Shown piece after piece: positions 10,995-22,900 of a DNA stretch of 64,000 nt (position 1 is the stretch's first letter; each line of letters starts with the position of its first letter). Under the pieces are notes generated by a model. The model searched no databases, was not told where the DNA came from, and saw only the letters and a program-made list of their open reading frames with translations. Made by a program: the position numbers and the translations under genes. Location: the NCBI GenBank assembly GCA_000310025.1, contig FN649741.1, forward strand, positions 6,752,881-6,816,880, given 5' to 3'. This stretch comes from Ectocarpus siliculosus. Lineage: Eukaryota > Sar > Phaeophyceae > Ectocarpales > Ectocarpaceae.

Positions 10995-13900
10995 GTGGGT
11001 GGGTGGGTGGGTGGGTGGGTTCGAGCGACATTGGGGAATACCATCGATGGTGTTGTCACCACGACGGTCAACTCCTCTCGGTGGTAAAAACCATGCCACA
11101 GCTCTCCAACTTTGTTCCGCGACACAGAGTAGTCCAAGGGCAGTATTTTGATCCAAACGCTGGTGGTACGTCCATCAATGCTTCGACCCCCTCCGTATGC
11201 AGGTACACACCAAACATGTGGGGCTCATTCGCTTGCAAAGACAGGATTTACAGCAGGGTGGCGTGTGACTATGGTTTCTTCGAGTACATGCCGATCGCCG
11301 CGGTGGTTCAGTTGGTGATGGGGAAACCACAATCAATTGTGTGCGGCTCCACACCCCCTTGCAGTACCCCCCTGAAGAAGTTGTTGTTAATCGAGATTGT
11401 CCGATATTCTTGGAGAGGTGAAGGTTTGCTTCGTAGACCAATTTTGGTTGCCGCAGTGTCCTGGATCGGTGTGATAGACTTTGCGAATTGCGATATTTGT
11501 TCCTGTTGCGTAGGAGTCGATCTCACGCAGCAGAGTGTCTGGAATCGCGTGATATGTCCTTCCAGCCGTAATTTGGCGACTTCCAGACTCACATCGATAT
11601 TCCCCTATTTAAACGGAACCTGTCGTCGAGCTCGACAGGCCCCTCGATTAGGAATTACGTTATTTGAAGGTTTCCACGTGTGTGAAAGGAGGTCTAGCGC
11701 ATGGGGCGCGAAGCTTGTTCCTTTCGATATCCGATAAATGGGAAAAATACTATCGTTCGGAGAGATTATCAGCTCGACACCTACCCTGCCTGTGTTCGTA
11801 TTTGACGTTCATCGGGACTTGCTCAATGCCTTGTTATATGCCTCGAACCGCCACGCCGGTATTCGTTGTAGAGGGTGCGGCCCATGATCGGCTGGATAAA
11901 TTAGCGGTTCCCCTCATTTTTTACACGGAGACCCTGTCGCACCGGTACCAGGTTTACGAGCTCACTTTGTTTCGCGTGCCTCGTACTCGGGTATCTCTTT
12001 TCTGTCGTGGAGCATCCCAGTGCCGCGCCCTGGTCCACCGGTCGATTCGGCAATATGTACAAACTATATGTACATGTAAGATTTGGTCACTTTTCATGCC
12101 TCGGCGTTTTTTTCTCTCGCGTCAGCGAGTCTTCTATCGCGGTTCCTTCTCAGGGGCACGCAGGAGGCTCGTCGGTACATTAACGCCCGTGCCCGGAGCT
12201 CGGTAGGCCTCCGTGGCGCGTGTGGGTTGACGGCCAAAGTTGCGAAAACTGGCTCAAAACCCCGGGGACGCGTTCCGCGCTGAAAAAGCCTGGCGAACCA
12301 ATTCTGAAACCTATCGAACCCATCAAACACGACGGTTTGAAATATTTGCCTCTTGCCTCTCCACTCTCATTTCGTTCTTTAATTCGTTCATTCGATGATT
12401 CATGGCTGGCTGTGGCTCTTCGTGTCATCGCGTTGTCCAACAGCAGTACCTACGTTTACTACACTTCGCAGCGGGCCAAGTGTAGACAAGTCTGAGAGCA
12501 TGCATTCAGCCGCAGTGTTGAACATGTCCCATTTGTGGTGTTGTTTCGGCTTCAAATTTGGGTCTCATCGGAAATCTGCCATTATCAATCAAAGACGTCA
12601 TGGAAGTCTGAGTTTTCGCTGCTAAAATATTGTCCGCTCGAGCTGGCTCCAATGTAAAATAACAACGTGCGCGATGTTTTGTGCGGAAATACAAGCGTTG
12701 TAAAGCACACAGTCCCTCTTCGGGCAATGCGCATGTGGCCTTGCGTCACCTGAGGGAGGGTAGACACCCACGTCCCGAAGGGAGACCTTGTAAAGTATAA
12801 TATTTGGTCACTTTTCGTGCCTCGGCTTTTCTTTCTCTCGCGGCAACGAGTCTTTTCTCGCGATTCCTTCTCAGGGGCACGCAGGAGGCTCGTCGGTACA
12901 TTAACGCTCGTGCCTGGAGCTCGGCAGGCCCCCGTGGCGCATGTGGTTGACGCCCAAAGCCGCGAAAACTGGCTCAATAGCCAGGGGTTGCTTTCCGCGA
13001 CGGCAAAGCCTGGCGAACCAATTCTGAAACCTCTCTGTTACATAACACATTCTGGGAGATATTCCCCCGTAGGTTTTGACATGGGTACCACAGCACCATC
13101 AACAACGAACTCCGATTTTTGCCGAATGGCTGTGGGCCATGACACGGATACCAAAGCAGCATCAACAACATACTTTCTACTTCCTGCTGTACCCCTACTG
13201 CTGTACTGCCGCGTGCAACAGATGTGTTCCTCCCAAATCACAGCTAGCTCTCACCGTGAGAGCAGCCTGCACCCTCTCAATCTCTCTATCAACCTATGCC
13301 ATACATCAATGACTCGCCAAATCCGCGCCGACGCCGCCAGCTCCGCTGACAAAAGTCATCGTCCTCTACCGGTGGATTCTCTCTACGGGAAGGTCTCCAC
13401 CGGCTGCTTCCACACCCGCCGGTGCCGCCCCATCTACCTCGCCGCACGCAAGCGGTGCCGGAACAACGGAATTTGAAGACCTCATCGAAAAAGTCTACCC
13501 CGACCTCTTAGAAGCTAACCACAAAACATCTACAACGATCGTGGCATTCTAGCACCCACAAATGGCGACATTGACCAGATCAATGACTTCATCCTTTGTA
13601 AAATGCTAGGAAGTGTTGACGAAGAACTTAGTCTAGTTCAGACAACCAGATCATCAAAGACGACCAAAACATGCCAGATATTGTTTCCCTCGAATACCTC
13701 AATAGCATTAACGTCCCCGGCACGCCACCGCACAAATTCAACCTCAAATTTGGAGCATTGATCTTCTTCATCAGGAACATTAACTTTGATTGCGGTCCCG
13801 TCAATGGAAACGGGGAGAGGGGGTTAATCGAGGGATAGTTCAAGGCAGCCGCATTATTGACGTTCAAGAAGTTCTCTCCAACAATGAATCCCCTATCATC

Positions 13901-16900
13901 GTAAAAATAACACGTATCGCTTCGACGTCAAGGTGGGAGCGCGCGGTAATACCTTTCACCATTACCAATTCCCTCTCAGATTGTGTTACGCTATGTATGA
14001 CCATCAGCAAGTCTCAAGACCAACATGAAAAAAGTCCGACTCGGCCTCAGGGGATTGGTCTTCCGCCACGGTCAGTTGTACGGTGCCGTTAGCCGTACAA
14101 CATGCAGGGATAATATCCTATGCCTCGTTCAACATCGATCATCTCGTCCACGACGTCCCCCACGTGCACAACGTCGTCTTCTTTGATTTTTTTGTTGCAG
14201 CCACTGGTCAATATCCCCCTACTTTTGACATTCAACTACATGTACCTCGTCACCATGGCCAAGGCGAAGGATGCAACAATGGCAACAGCACATCGCCCAA
14301 TGATGGCGGCAGCGGTGGTGGTGCGGGCAACAACAACGGCAGCAACGCCAACAACAATAACCAAGAATCTTGACAAATTGTCAATGAAATCGGTGATGGG
14401 GCATGCCTTCTAAGACGCATTGCCCGTCGAGTCTTCAACGACCCCAACATGCACAAACTGGTCATAACGCAACTAACTCATCGACCACATGAACGTCAAC
14501 CTCCACAACCCCTTACCAGGCTCTGGACAGAACACTTTTTACGACTCCATATTTGCTGGAATATGTTCAGAGAACATTCAAATAGCTGGTCAACCCGAAC
14601 GACCCTACCAAAGTGTTCCGGAATGCCTCCATCTCATGTCTATGCTGCCATGTCTAGATTGCAGATGCCCGACAGTCGTACAACCTTAACATAAGAATCC
14701 CCCTCGTCGGCCAACCCTTTCCACCTCGTCCGTCCCATGATACATACATGCGATGTTTTTTACGGGGGCGACCACTACCGAACACTAAGATATAACTACC
14801 CATGACTTCTCACCTTCCTTTACTACTTGCGTCACCCCCCGGGGCGCCTGACACCCACGGCCCGAAGGGGAACCTTGTATACGTCACAATTCTGATACGG
14901 CAGCTCCACTAGCATGGACCATTCTGTGCCAATCTCACCATCCGCCCTCTCATCTCATCCCTACTGCCGTCTGTCCTGCGTCGCCGTCGGTTGCAGTTGA
15001 TGGATGCCTGGATTCCGCCGACGCCGACAGATGTCAAAGTGATGCTGATGGACTTTTGTGAGCCCCCACCGAATAATATGTAATTGCTCCCCAAGACCCC
15101 AAATACGCTTGATGGTGGCTGACAAGGCACCCGTTGGTACTCGGCGTGGCTCGTTGCGGAACGATTGAGTTACCTTGCAGGTTGCAATTTTGCAATATAT
15201 TGGCTAGAGCTCGCTGCACGATGGGCAGTGACGTTGATCGGGACACGGTGGGCAGTACTTTTAGTTCAAGGCATTTTGCGAGGTATTCATTCACACACAT
15301 TCGCGCGCTTCCTGTGGAACAGAGCAAGACTTGCCCCGCCGTTTGGTGCGTGCGATCGTATCCCAGGGTCCTTAGTTCGTGCGGCATAACAGATGTCGAT
15401 TTCGACGATATGGCCTCATGCTTGGAATCTGCCGGACCAGAAACAATTACACATCTGTGAGTGCATCAAATACGTAAACTTGAGCCGGTGAGTTTTTGCC
15501 AGAGGCTAGGCACAATTAACGTAGTGACCATTGCAAGGTGGTGTACTGATCGGCTTGAAGCGAGCGACAGAATCGAACTGCAAGGTATGTTATTATCACC
15601 TGAGCAACAACCACGACCCATCAACCGCACCCATGAACCATGAAGCCCCGACGAGCGCACCGGGAAGTAGCAGGTTGGAATTTTGGTGTAGAACAGATGG
15701 AGTGTGCCCCGAAGATCAGTGCTAGCCCTCGCACCGTAGTCTCGCAGCGCGTATCGCCTCTACCCCCCACTGCTGCACTGTCTCGAAGCTTAGGTTGAGA
15801 TGACAGCCAAATATTCGAGTCGGAGAGACCAAATGTGCGTCCATTCGGGCATTTGCATGCACCTCCATCTTATGTAAGCAGTTGTTCAGGTGATCGAGAG
15901 ATAGAGGCGATATTGGCGAGGTCAGAAAGGCGAATACACAAGCATCACATTTCGTAACGGGATAGGTTGTCCTTTGCTTGGCGGTAGACCTTTGACATGA
16001 AGGTTCCTTCACTGCCCTCATATTCTGACCTCTTTCCGATCCGCGGTACACGCAATGAAACCCTGGAACGGGCTCCGACGGCCAACTTGTCGCCTCGGCT
16101 CTAACGGGGATATGGCTTGATCGGTATGATCGTGCCCAGGGAATCACGCGGTGGCGTACGTGACTTTGCTTATGGCACAGAACGCCGTCTATGTGTGTTG
16201 GTGGGTTGGCCCCGCCTTGTAGGTCACGATGGGCGGCAGCAAGCAATGGTTCATCTATCACCGTTTGCTCTCTGCCCCGCTCGTGGCCTTCCCTCGGCAT
16301 CCACAGGGATCTGACTTACAACGAGCTCACCACCCTGCCTGAGGGAATCTTCGGGGGTCTTACGGCCTTGGAATATCTGTGAGTAGCTGTTCGTCATGGT
16401 GGTCGGTAGGATGCCTTTCCGCATGGGATGATCCTGAGATCGAGAACACAAACACTACAGACCCATCGTGCTCATGAAACATCAAGCCCCAACGAGTGCG
16501 TCGGAAAGCAGTATGTAGGAATTTCGACGTCGAACACGTGGGGGTGCCCAAGACCACCTGCAACCTACGCACTGTAGTCTCGCTGCGGTTATCGCCTCTA
16601 CCCCCCACTGCTTTGCTGTGTCGAACCTAACGTTCGGATAGCGGCCAAATACACGAGCTGGTCAACTTCAACTTGAGTGCACGTTCAGTCAGGCATTTAC
16701 GATTGACATCCTTCCGGTGTAACCAGTTGTTGAGGTGATCGAGAGATAGAGACGATCTCGGCGTGGTTAGAAACGCGAAAATCCAAGCATTGCATTACGT
16801 CACGGGATAGATCCTTTCCTGGCATTGGCTGTAGACCTTTCACATGGTAGTGCCCTCACTGCCCTCATGTTCTGACCACTTTTCTGATCCTCGGTTTACG

Positions 16901-19900
16901 CAGTGCTACGCTGGAACGGGTTCCGATGGCCAACACGCCTCCTCAGCTCTAGCGGAAATATGGCATGGTTGTTATGGTCGTACCCAGGGAATCACGCGGC
17001 GGCGTGGAGTCCGCAAGTTTTGCAAACAACACCGAACGCCGTCTGTGTATGTTGGTGGTTTGGCCGCACCTTGTAGGTCACGATGAGCGGCAGCAAGCAG
17101 TGGTTCATCCATCACCGTTTGCTCTCTGCCCCGCTCGTGGCCTTCCCTCGGCATCCACAGGAATCTGACTTACAACGAGCTCACCACCTTGCCTGAGGGA
17201 ATCTTCGGGGGTCTTACGGCCTTGGAAAGTCTGTAAGTAGATTTTTGTCGTGGTGGTCGGCAGGATGCCTTTCGGTATAGGGTCCTTCCAGATAGGGTGA
17301 GCCTGGGATGGAGAACATAAATACCACAGACCCATCGTGCTCATGAAACATCAAGTCACAACGACCACGTCGGAAAGCAGTAAGTAGGAATTTCGACGTC
17401 GAACAGGTGGGCCTGCCCAAGACCAGCTCCAACGTAGGCACTGTAGTCTAACGTAGGTCTAACGGGGATATGGCTTGATCGGTATGATCGTGCCCAGGGA
17501 ATCACGCGGTGGCGTACGTGACTTTGCTTATGGCACAGAACGCCGTCTATGTGTGTTGGTGGGTTGGCCCCGCCTTGTAGATCACGATGGGCGGCAGCAA
17601 GCAATGGTTCATCTATCACCGTTTGCTCTCTGCCCCGCTCGTGGCCTTCCCTCGGCATCCACAGGGATCTGACTTACAACGAGCTCACCACCCTGCCTGA
17701 GGGAATCTTCGGGGGTCTTACGGCCTTGGAATATCTGTGAGTAGCTGTTCGTCATGGTGGTCGGTAGGATGCCTTTCCGCATGGGATGGTCCTGAGATCG
17801 AGAACACAAACACTACAGACCCATCGTGCTCATGAAACATCAAGCCCCAACGACCACGTCGGAAAGCAGTATGTAGGAATTTCGACGTCGAACACGTGGG
17901 GGTGCCCAAGACCACCTGCAACCTACGCACTGTAGTCTCGCTGCGGTTATCGCCTCTACCCCCCACTGCTTTGCTGTGTCGAACCTAACGTTCGGATAAC
18001 GGCCAAATACACGAGCTGGTCAACTTCAACTTGAGTGCACGTTCAGTCAGGCATTTACGATTGACATCCTTCCGATGTAACCAGTTGTTGAGGTGATCGA
18101 GAGATAGAGACGATCTCGGCGTGGTTAGAAACGCGAAAATCCAAGCATTGCATTACGTCACGGGATAGATCCTTTCCTGGCATTGGCTGTAGACCTTTCA
18201 CATGGTAGTGCCCTCACTGCCCTCATGTTCTGACCACTTTTCTGATCCTCGGTTTACGCAGTGCTACGCTGGAACGGGTTCCGATGGCCAACACGCCTCC
18301 TCAGCTCTAGCGGAAATATGGCATGGTTGTTATGGTCGTACCCAGGGAATCACGCGGCGGCGTGGAGTCCGCAAGTTTTGCAAACAACACCGAACGCCGT
18401 CTGTGTATGTTGGTGGTTTGGCCGCACCTTGTAGGTCACGATGAGCGGCAGCAAGCAGTGGTTCATCCGTCACTGTGTGTTCTTTGCCCCGCTCGTGGCC
18501 TACCCCCAAAATCCACAGGGAGCTGTCCTACAACGAGCTCACCACCTTGCCTGAGGGAATCTTCGGGGGTCTTACGGCCTTGGAACTTCTGTAAGTAGCT
18601 GTTTGTCGTGGTGGTCGGTAGGATGCCTTTCAGCATGGGGTGAGCCTGGGATGGAGAACATAAATACCACAGACCCATCGTGCCCATGAAACATCAAGCC
18701 ACAACGACCACGTCGGAAAGAAGTATGTAGGAATTTCGACGTCGAACAGGTGGGCTTGCCCAAGACCAGCTCCAACGTAGGCACTGTAGTCTCGCTGCGG
18801 TTATCGCCTCTACCCCCCAGTACTTCGCTGTGTCGAAGCTTACGTGGGGACAGTTTTTCTGTCGATCACACCAGTTGGTCGATTTCGATCTGCATGTGCG
18901 TTCATTCGGCCAATTGGCTGGTACACCCATCGGATATAAGCGGTTGTTGAGGTGATCGAGAGCAGGAGGCGACCTCGCCGTGGCGAAGAACATGAGCACC
19001 CACGGATCGTATTCCGTAACGGGATAGATTGCTGTTCGCGGCGTTGGCGGTTGACCTGTTACATGTTGATGCCTTCACTGGCCTCGTATCCTAATCTCTC
19101 ATCCGAGCCACGTTGTACGCAATGCAACCCTGGAACGGTTAACGACGGCCAACTCAGCAGCCCCATCTGTAGCGGGAAGACAACATGATTGGTATGATCA
19201 TACCAAGGAATCACGCGGCGGCGTAAGGTACGTGGCTTTGCTACATAATAGCACAAAACGTCGTCTGTGCATGTTGTTGGACTGGCCTCGCCTTGCAGAT
19301 CACCTTGGGCAGCAGCGGGCACTCACTTCCTAGGTTAATGTGTGTTCTCTGCTCCGCTCGTGGCCTTCCCTCGACACCCGAAGGCGCCTGTATTCCAACG
19401 AGCTCACCACTCTGCCTGAAGAAATCTTCGGAGGTCTTACGGCCTTGGAACGTCTGTAAGTAGCTGTTTGACTTGGTTGTCGGTAGGATTATTTTCCTCA
19501 TAGGGTCACCCTGGGATAGAGAACGCACAAACCACAGACCAGTCGTTCCGCTAAACCATTAAGCCCAGCCACCGCGCCGGAAAGCAACTGGTAGAAATTT
19601 CGGTATAAAGCACATGTGGGGATGCCAAAGACCAGCTCCAACCTACGCACCGTACTCTCGCTGCGGTTATCGCCTCTACCCCCAGCAGCTTCACTATCTC
19701 GAAGTTTGCGCATGGATGGGTTTGACTGTGAATCCCGCGAGTCGGTCAATGTCGGTCGGCATGTGCGTTCGTCGACTATTTTGCGGGTATGTCCACCGGA
19801 TGTAGGCAGTTGTTGGGGTGATCGACAGAAGGAGACGATCTCAGCATCGCTAGAAACGCGAGGATCCAAGCATCGCATTACGAATCGGGATAGATTGTCG

Positions 19901-22900
19901 TTTCCTGGCATTGGCGGGAGACCTTTTACGTGGTGATGCCCTCACTTGCCTCATATCATACTCTCTTATCAGATCCACGGTGTACGCAATACAACCCTGA
20001 AACGGTTTACCACGGCCAACTCAGTCGCCTCAGCTGTAGCGGGAAGAAGGCATGATTGGTATGATCGTAACTAGGGAATCACGCGGCGGCTTAGAGTCCG
20101 TGACTTTGCCAATAGCACGAAACGCTGTCTGTGCATGTTGGTGGGCTGGCCTTGCCTTGAAGATCACCATTTGCGGCAGCAAGCACTGATTCTCTCTCTT
20201 GTGTATTCCCTGCTCCGCTCGTGGCCTTCTTTCGACATCCGGAGGTCCCTGTCTAATAACGAGCTCACCACCCTGCCCGAGGGACTCTTCGGGGGTCTTA
20301 CGGCCTTGGAATTGCTGTAAGTACCTGTTCGACACGTTTTCTTTACTGCTTTTAGTAAGCGAGAGAGCGGGCGTACGAGGATGTCGAACAAGTGTTTGAG
20401 GGATGCTGGGCAGTGCCATGGCGGTAGCAGTGACATGTACGGTAGACGTTGGCGGGGCTCGATACTTCTACACCAGCCGCCATTGCCCAGTAAGCCGTCA
20501 GAGGTGGCATTCAGTGCGCCCGTGAACGGAAACGGGCAATGTAGATCCTTTGGAGAACCCCCGAACCATGACAATCCGCTCTCCAAAGAATTCTCGCTGA
20601 TACATCACAACTCGCTCGAACGCCCTACCTATTGGAGCGTCCGCGGGGTTCTTGTTCGAGTATTCGGCGGGCGACCAGACGTAACCGCCGTGGCAGACGT
20701 TCCTCGTGGAGATATGTAAGCGTGCTTCCATTAACTGGGGCAGAGCCGTGTTGGCATACCCGAAGCCCGAGGCAGAGTTGAGCCGGATAGCCCAAGGCAC
20801 ACGGGGCTCCGCAACTCCCTAGTCATTAGATTACGCGTGTACCAACCCCCACAAGGCTCCGTGTATCATACCGACCACCACGTACACCAAACACTCCTTT
20901 TTTGGATAAAGGTTAAGGTTTGCTCTCCCCCACTGGTGTTGGGGCAACACTGTTTTGGTGCTTTAGGCCATTTGTTACAAGGTATTTTTTTCAAGATCAT
21001 TTTTGCACTCGAAAGCGACGACCCCGAAAAGGATCTACCATTATAATAGGATGGCCCGCTCCTTGCGGTGCTGGTCGATCCTTGTTTCACCGACAAAAAA
21101 AGAGAGACTCTGCAGCGGCCGGCCGTCACACATGCAGGTAGATTAACACCGATTTGGCTTTTCGGTGGTATCTCTGCATAGGGTGAAGAAGCAGCAACCG
21201 TAAGGCTATCCCCGCCAGCTGTGTTAATGGTCCGTCTTGTGTGGCGGCTGATAGAGACCACAGGGAGATAGGAGGCACGTAAACTGAGGTGGCGAAAGTC
21301 AACAGCACGCTGAAATATTGCCCACCGCGCCAGCAACCAGCTTGTTTTGCTGTCGCAACTTTTGTTCACCTATTATCCCTCGCCACCCACTGAAGCAACA
21401 GCAATGACAAAGGCATCCGCCAGGAGCCGCGTATGGTTCGTCTTGTGTGGTGGTTGATACAGACCTAGAGGCTAGTCGTCGCCCAGAAGTTGGGTTCGCA
21501 GAAGTTGACATCACACGAAAAATGACCAACCGCTGCTACGTCCAGGCTCTCTCGGCTTGTTCGCCGCTCATTTGCCTACACGTCGATTTGTCCACCTGGT
21601 CCAGCCGGATGAAAACAACAGTGGCTCGCCGATGACGCTACCGACTCTGTACCAGCCACATGACACAACTCATGTGACCACCGTTAGAGTGTGCGGGGAT
21701 GAACTGTCGAGAGCTTCAAGTTTGTTGGGACGAGTCACGTGGTTGTGGCCAAAAAAGGACGACATTTTTTGGCAGCCCCGCCCTGTCCAAAAGTTCCGAA
21801 ACGTAAGAAAAAGACAGGATGGCGTGTCCAATTATGGTTGTCCTTTTTTCTCGGAAAGGACACCGTAGGGAGGGGTTCTCTTGGCCAGTTTTTCTTCTTC
21901 TTGTGATAGAAAACTAAAAACTAAAAAAAAAGGAACTTAAGAAATGGCCTTATAAATATGACAATGTGCCATTATTGCCCGAAATGCCCTCTAACGTGTG
22001 TCAGGTAAATTGGACAAACAACATGAACACTCTGTGTTTTCTTTTCCTGGGACCGTTTACCCCCGTGGGCGCTATTTTGGTGTCCAAAGACACCGTTCTA
22101 ATTTCGAGGAGGTGACAGGCTTTGTTTTCTCGTGACATGTATCTTCTTACTGCGAGGATACTTAATTACGTGATACTGCGCCATATAGGTCGCTACGTAA
22201 GCAGTGGTCTTGATCCATCATCGGTAAGTCCGAATCATAATTTGTCAGTTCATCACGCGGGGGGAAATATTATGTTGCTCTACTACAGCATTCGGACGTC
22301 GTCAGTGCATCAGTAAATGGTGATTCATGGCTAACTTGTTGCCTTGCTCCGCTGATGGCCTCCCATTGACACTCAAAGGTGGCTGCTGAACAACAGCCTC
22401 ACCACGCTGCCGGACGGAATATTCCAGGGTCTCCCGGCCCTGACAACACTGTGAGTAGTGTTGATGTTTTTCCGCATGTGCTAAGCATACGCTAGCGAAA
22501 AGAAATCACCAGACGATTTCCCGGTTGCAGCATTGCAGTCAGTGTATTTGTTCACTGTTTTCTTTTCGAGAATATGGGTGTCGAACGAGTGGTCGGGAAA
22601 TGCTGGGGAGAGTACCGTTGCACTACAAGCGCAACTGTCGAGTCGACGAGAGTTTGCTACTTTCAAGTCAGCCCCCTTGCTCTAACCTGGCGTCCAAGAT
22701 GATGATATGCAGCGCACCTGGAACGGGTAGCTGATGCAGTTCGGACGCCCTTCGGTGCTGAAATGATTGATCATTGGCTCCGTTGATGAAGAATGGCCCT
22801 CTTACGTATGATCATGTAAAAATATTCAGACGGATACTGGTCGTCGTTGTCTGCCGTTTCACTTTAAAATAGGGTATCCTCAGTTTTTTTTTTCCTGTGG

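Larger units (their letters stand above)
11000..15392 (+). other. Receptor intron region between signal exon and LRR cap
   Basis: From about 11000 to 11510 the sequence parallels the paralogue's first intron. After that it diverges and holds two tandem Helitron-like elements (12081-12792 and 12802-14879). I cannot recognise a further receptor exon, but a short one linking the signal and cap exons may exist here. Confidence 0.45.
16101..18470 (+). repeat. Recent 1,358-bp tandem duplication containing LRR exons
   Basis: Block A (16101-17458) and block B (from 17459) are offset by exactly 1,358 bp and nearly identical for about 1 kb; by eye only a handful of substitutions separate them, for example GGATAGCGG/GGATAACGG and TTCCGGTGT/TTCCGATGT. 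Similarity falls near 17110/18468. The duplicated LRR exons 16307-16378 and 17665-17736 are identical. Introns this alike imply a very recent unequal exchange, unless the assembly has split two alleles. Confidence 0.85.
15630..20420 (+). repeat. Tandem array of about 860-bp units, each carrying one LRR exon
   Basis: The exons at 16307, 17161, 17665, 18519, 19384 and 20245 sit in intron sequence that is itself repeated. Recurring landmarks are CTCGCTGCGGTTATCGCCTC, GTTGTTGAGGTGATCGAGAG, CACGGGATAGAT, GATCCGCGGTGTACGCAATG and ATCACGCGGCGGCGT. Spacings are 854, 504, 854, 865 and 861 bp; the 504-bp one is a unit shortened at a duplication joint. The array grew by duplicating exon plus intron, not by retroposition. 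Confidence 0.85.

Noticed and set aside
11664-12206. 180-codon plus-strand frame
   Set aside because: No recognisable domain; it runs into the 5' end of the Helitron-like element and overlaps other open frames of similar length.
15959-16100. Repeated GATCCGCGGTGTACGCAATGCAACCCTGG segments read as Cys-containing exons (CTQCNPGT)
   Set aside because: They are repeated with the introns, the frame breaks in several copies, and no paired splice sites of fitting phase were found. Treated as intron.
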